DNA from: Halobacteriales archaeon YIM A00013 | GTDB taxonomy: Archaea; Halobacteriota; Halobacteria; Halobacteriales; Haloarculaceae | Assembly (NCBI GenBank): GCA_025041195.1 | Contig: JAKCFM010000002.1 | Span: 558,001 to 622,000 of the forward strand | Direction: 5' to 3' | Length of the DNA stretch: 64,000 nt | Shown here: positions 63,041-64,000 of the stretch, piece by piece | How the letters are laid out: each line of letters opens with the position of its first letter | Numbering within the stretch: the stretch's first letter is position 1 | Notes under the pieces: model-generated | The model's database searches: none | Seen by the model: only the letters and a program-made list of their open reading frames with translations | What the model was told of the DNA's origin: nothing | Program-made: the position numbers and the translations under genes

Positions 63041-64000
63041 ATGATTCATGGACGATCCAGTGTCGTACTCAGTGTCGTATGCATCGTTATCATCGCAACG
63101 TTCGTTCCGGTTGGGGCTCTCGGGGCTATCGATCCGATTCCAGGGCTCGACTGGTCGGCCGGGCAAACGGCCGATCTGCGGGCGTCGGACACAGAGCGGG
63201 CCGCCACCATCGCGCCGGCACTCAATCAGTCAAATGGAACTGTCGAAGTGATGGTTGAACTCGAGTCGGCGAACACCGCACTAAACACGGAGTTTGAGAC
63301 CACTCGGACAACGCTTCGACGCCACGCCGCAGAAACCCAACGGCCGGTCGTCGAGTTTGCCCGCTCTCATCCTTCGTCGGTGACGGTTGAGCGTCGGCTC
63401 TGGCTAGCAAACGTAGTGTTGTTGACGGTCGACACAGACCGCATCTCATTGAACCGGATTGGGGCCGTTTCGGGTGTCGAACGACTCTCACCGAACGAAC
63501 GGCTACAGACGCCGCGTCCACAGCCAACAAATGCGAGCCGAGCTGCCGTGAACACAAGCACCGCAGGCGAATACAACACGACCTACGGAGTCGATCAGGT
63601 GAACGCGCCTGCCGTCTGGTCGGAGCATGATACCCGTGGTGAAGGGGTATCGGTCGCAGTTCTCGACAGTGGTGTTGCCGTTGACCATGACGATATCGAG
63701 CTCCATACTACCAATTCATCCGATCCGACGTATCCCGGTGGGTGGGCGGAGTTCACGCAAACTGGTGGGCGCGTCGACGATAGCAATCCACGGGCAGTCT
63801 GTGGCGATCATGGAACGCACACAAGCGGGACCGTCGCTGGCGCAAACGCCAGTGGTGAATGGATTGGCGTGGCACCGAACGTCGAGCTCCTGCACGGAGC
63901 AGTGTTGACCGAATCCACAGGCTTTGGCTGTGGCGGCTCGACCGTGCAGGTGATTGCCGGGATGCAGTGGGCAGTAAACAACTCCGCCGACGTGATTAGT
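63041..64000 (+). CDS. Subtilisin-like serine protease (S8), N-terminal part, runs off right edge
   Basis: The plus strand is open from ATG 63041 to the window edge, 320 residues. A Sec-type signal (VVLSVVCIVIIATFVPVGAL) is followed by an inhibitor-like propeptide (about 65-155; VEVMVELESAN ... VNRIGAVSGVERLSP-like end). The catalytic domain starts near YGVDQVNAPAVWSEHDTRG. VAVLDSGVAVDHDDIE holds the catalytic Asp209 and CGDHGTHTSGTVAG the His257; the Ser lies beyond the window. Cys254 and Cys297 could pair. It resembles the halolysin group but uses an apparent Sec rather than a Tat signal. The family is certain; full size is unknown. Confidence 0.88.
   Translation, partial: MIHGRSSVVLSVVCIVIIATFVPVGALGAIDPIPGLDWSAGQTADLRASDTERAATIAPALNQSNGTVEVMVELESANTALNTEFETTRTTLRRHAAETQRPVVEFARSHPSSVTVERRLWLANVVLLTVDTDRISLNRIGAVSGVERLSPNERLQTPRPQPTNASRAAVNTSTAGEYNTTYGVDQVNAPAVWSEHDTRGEGVSVAVLDSGVAVDHDDIELHTTNSSDPTYPGGWAEFTQTGGRVDDSNPRAVCGDHGTHTSGTVAGANASGEWIGVAPNVELLHGAVLTESTGFGCGGSTVQVIAGMQWAVNNSADVIS

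Noticed and set aside
1-64000. CRISPR arrays, tRNA and rRNA genes
   Set aside because: No regularly spaced direct repeats and no cloverleaf with a GTTCRAATC-type arm or rRNA core sequence were noticed on reading either strand; short RNAs could still be missed by eye.

Overview
The window is from a halophilic archaeon (class Halobacteria). The evidence is acidic, Asp/Glu-rich proteins, TATA boxes ending about 20-26 nt before start codons (leaderless transcripts), twin-arginine signal peptides on nearly every exported protein, Bat-type HTH regulators, an Orc1/Cdc6 initiator beside a repeat-bearing origin, and AT-rich spacers between GC-richer genes. The species cannot be told from sequence alone. 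No rRNA, tRNA, CRISPR array or intact transposase was seen. An origin beside accessory catabolic genes would fit a megaplasmid or an origin-proximal chromosomal island (inference).

Layout. 1-6.5 kb: start of a ribokinase-like kinase (runs off the left edge), a VOC protein, a Nudix hydrolase, then a gene-poor stretch with a frameshifted membrane-protein relic and an SDR tail, a complete GH67 alpha-glucuronidase, and a remnant resembling xylose dehydrogenase. 6.7-9.5 kb: methylmalonyl-CoA mutase catalytic subunit and an unaccompanied cytochrome b C-terminal subunit. 9.6-12.2 kb: replication origin (inverted ORB-like repeats around an AT-rich core carrying nine CTAG sites in 125 bp) and orc1/cdc6. 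12.5-13.9 kb: membrane glycosyltransferase.

14.4-41 kb is a dense acyl-CoA catabolic island: four acyl-CoA dehydrogenases, two acyl-CoA synthetases, a two-domain MaoC hydratase, 3-hydroxyacyl-CoA dehydrogenase, enoyl-CoA hydratase, two metallo-beta-lactamase-fold hydrolases, an MFS carrier, a complete sugar-type ABC importer, two tandem Tat-exported lipases, IclR and Bat-type regulators, a luciferase-like flavin monooxygenase, an HSL-type esterase, a possible SCP2-fold protein and a cytochrome P450. No thiolase is present. The enzymes suggest breakdown of an oxygenated or branched hydrophobic acyl compound, possibly terpenoid or steroid; this is inference.

41.4-63 kb is carbohydrate and sugar-acid related and visibly decaying: a multidomain pectate lyase, an MFS carrier, an intact enolase-superfamily dehydratase, a creatininase-family amidohydrolase, a penicillin-acylase-family hydrolase with a small membrane partner, a beta-propeller protein, and an SMP-30 lactonase / enolase-superfamily / SDR operon with an IclR regulator. 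Interleaved are an epimerase fragment, an APC permease in pieces, a metallo-hydrolase with one in-frame TAG, a frameshifted Tat lipoprotein, and two enolase-superfamily genes disrupted by in-frame stops. A subtilisin-like protease runs off the right edge. Overall, the fatty-acid genes look intact while much of the sugar-acid machinery is being lost.
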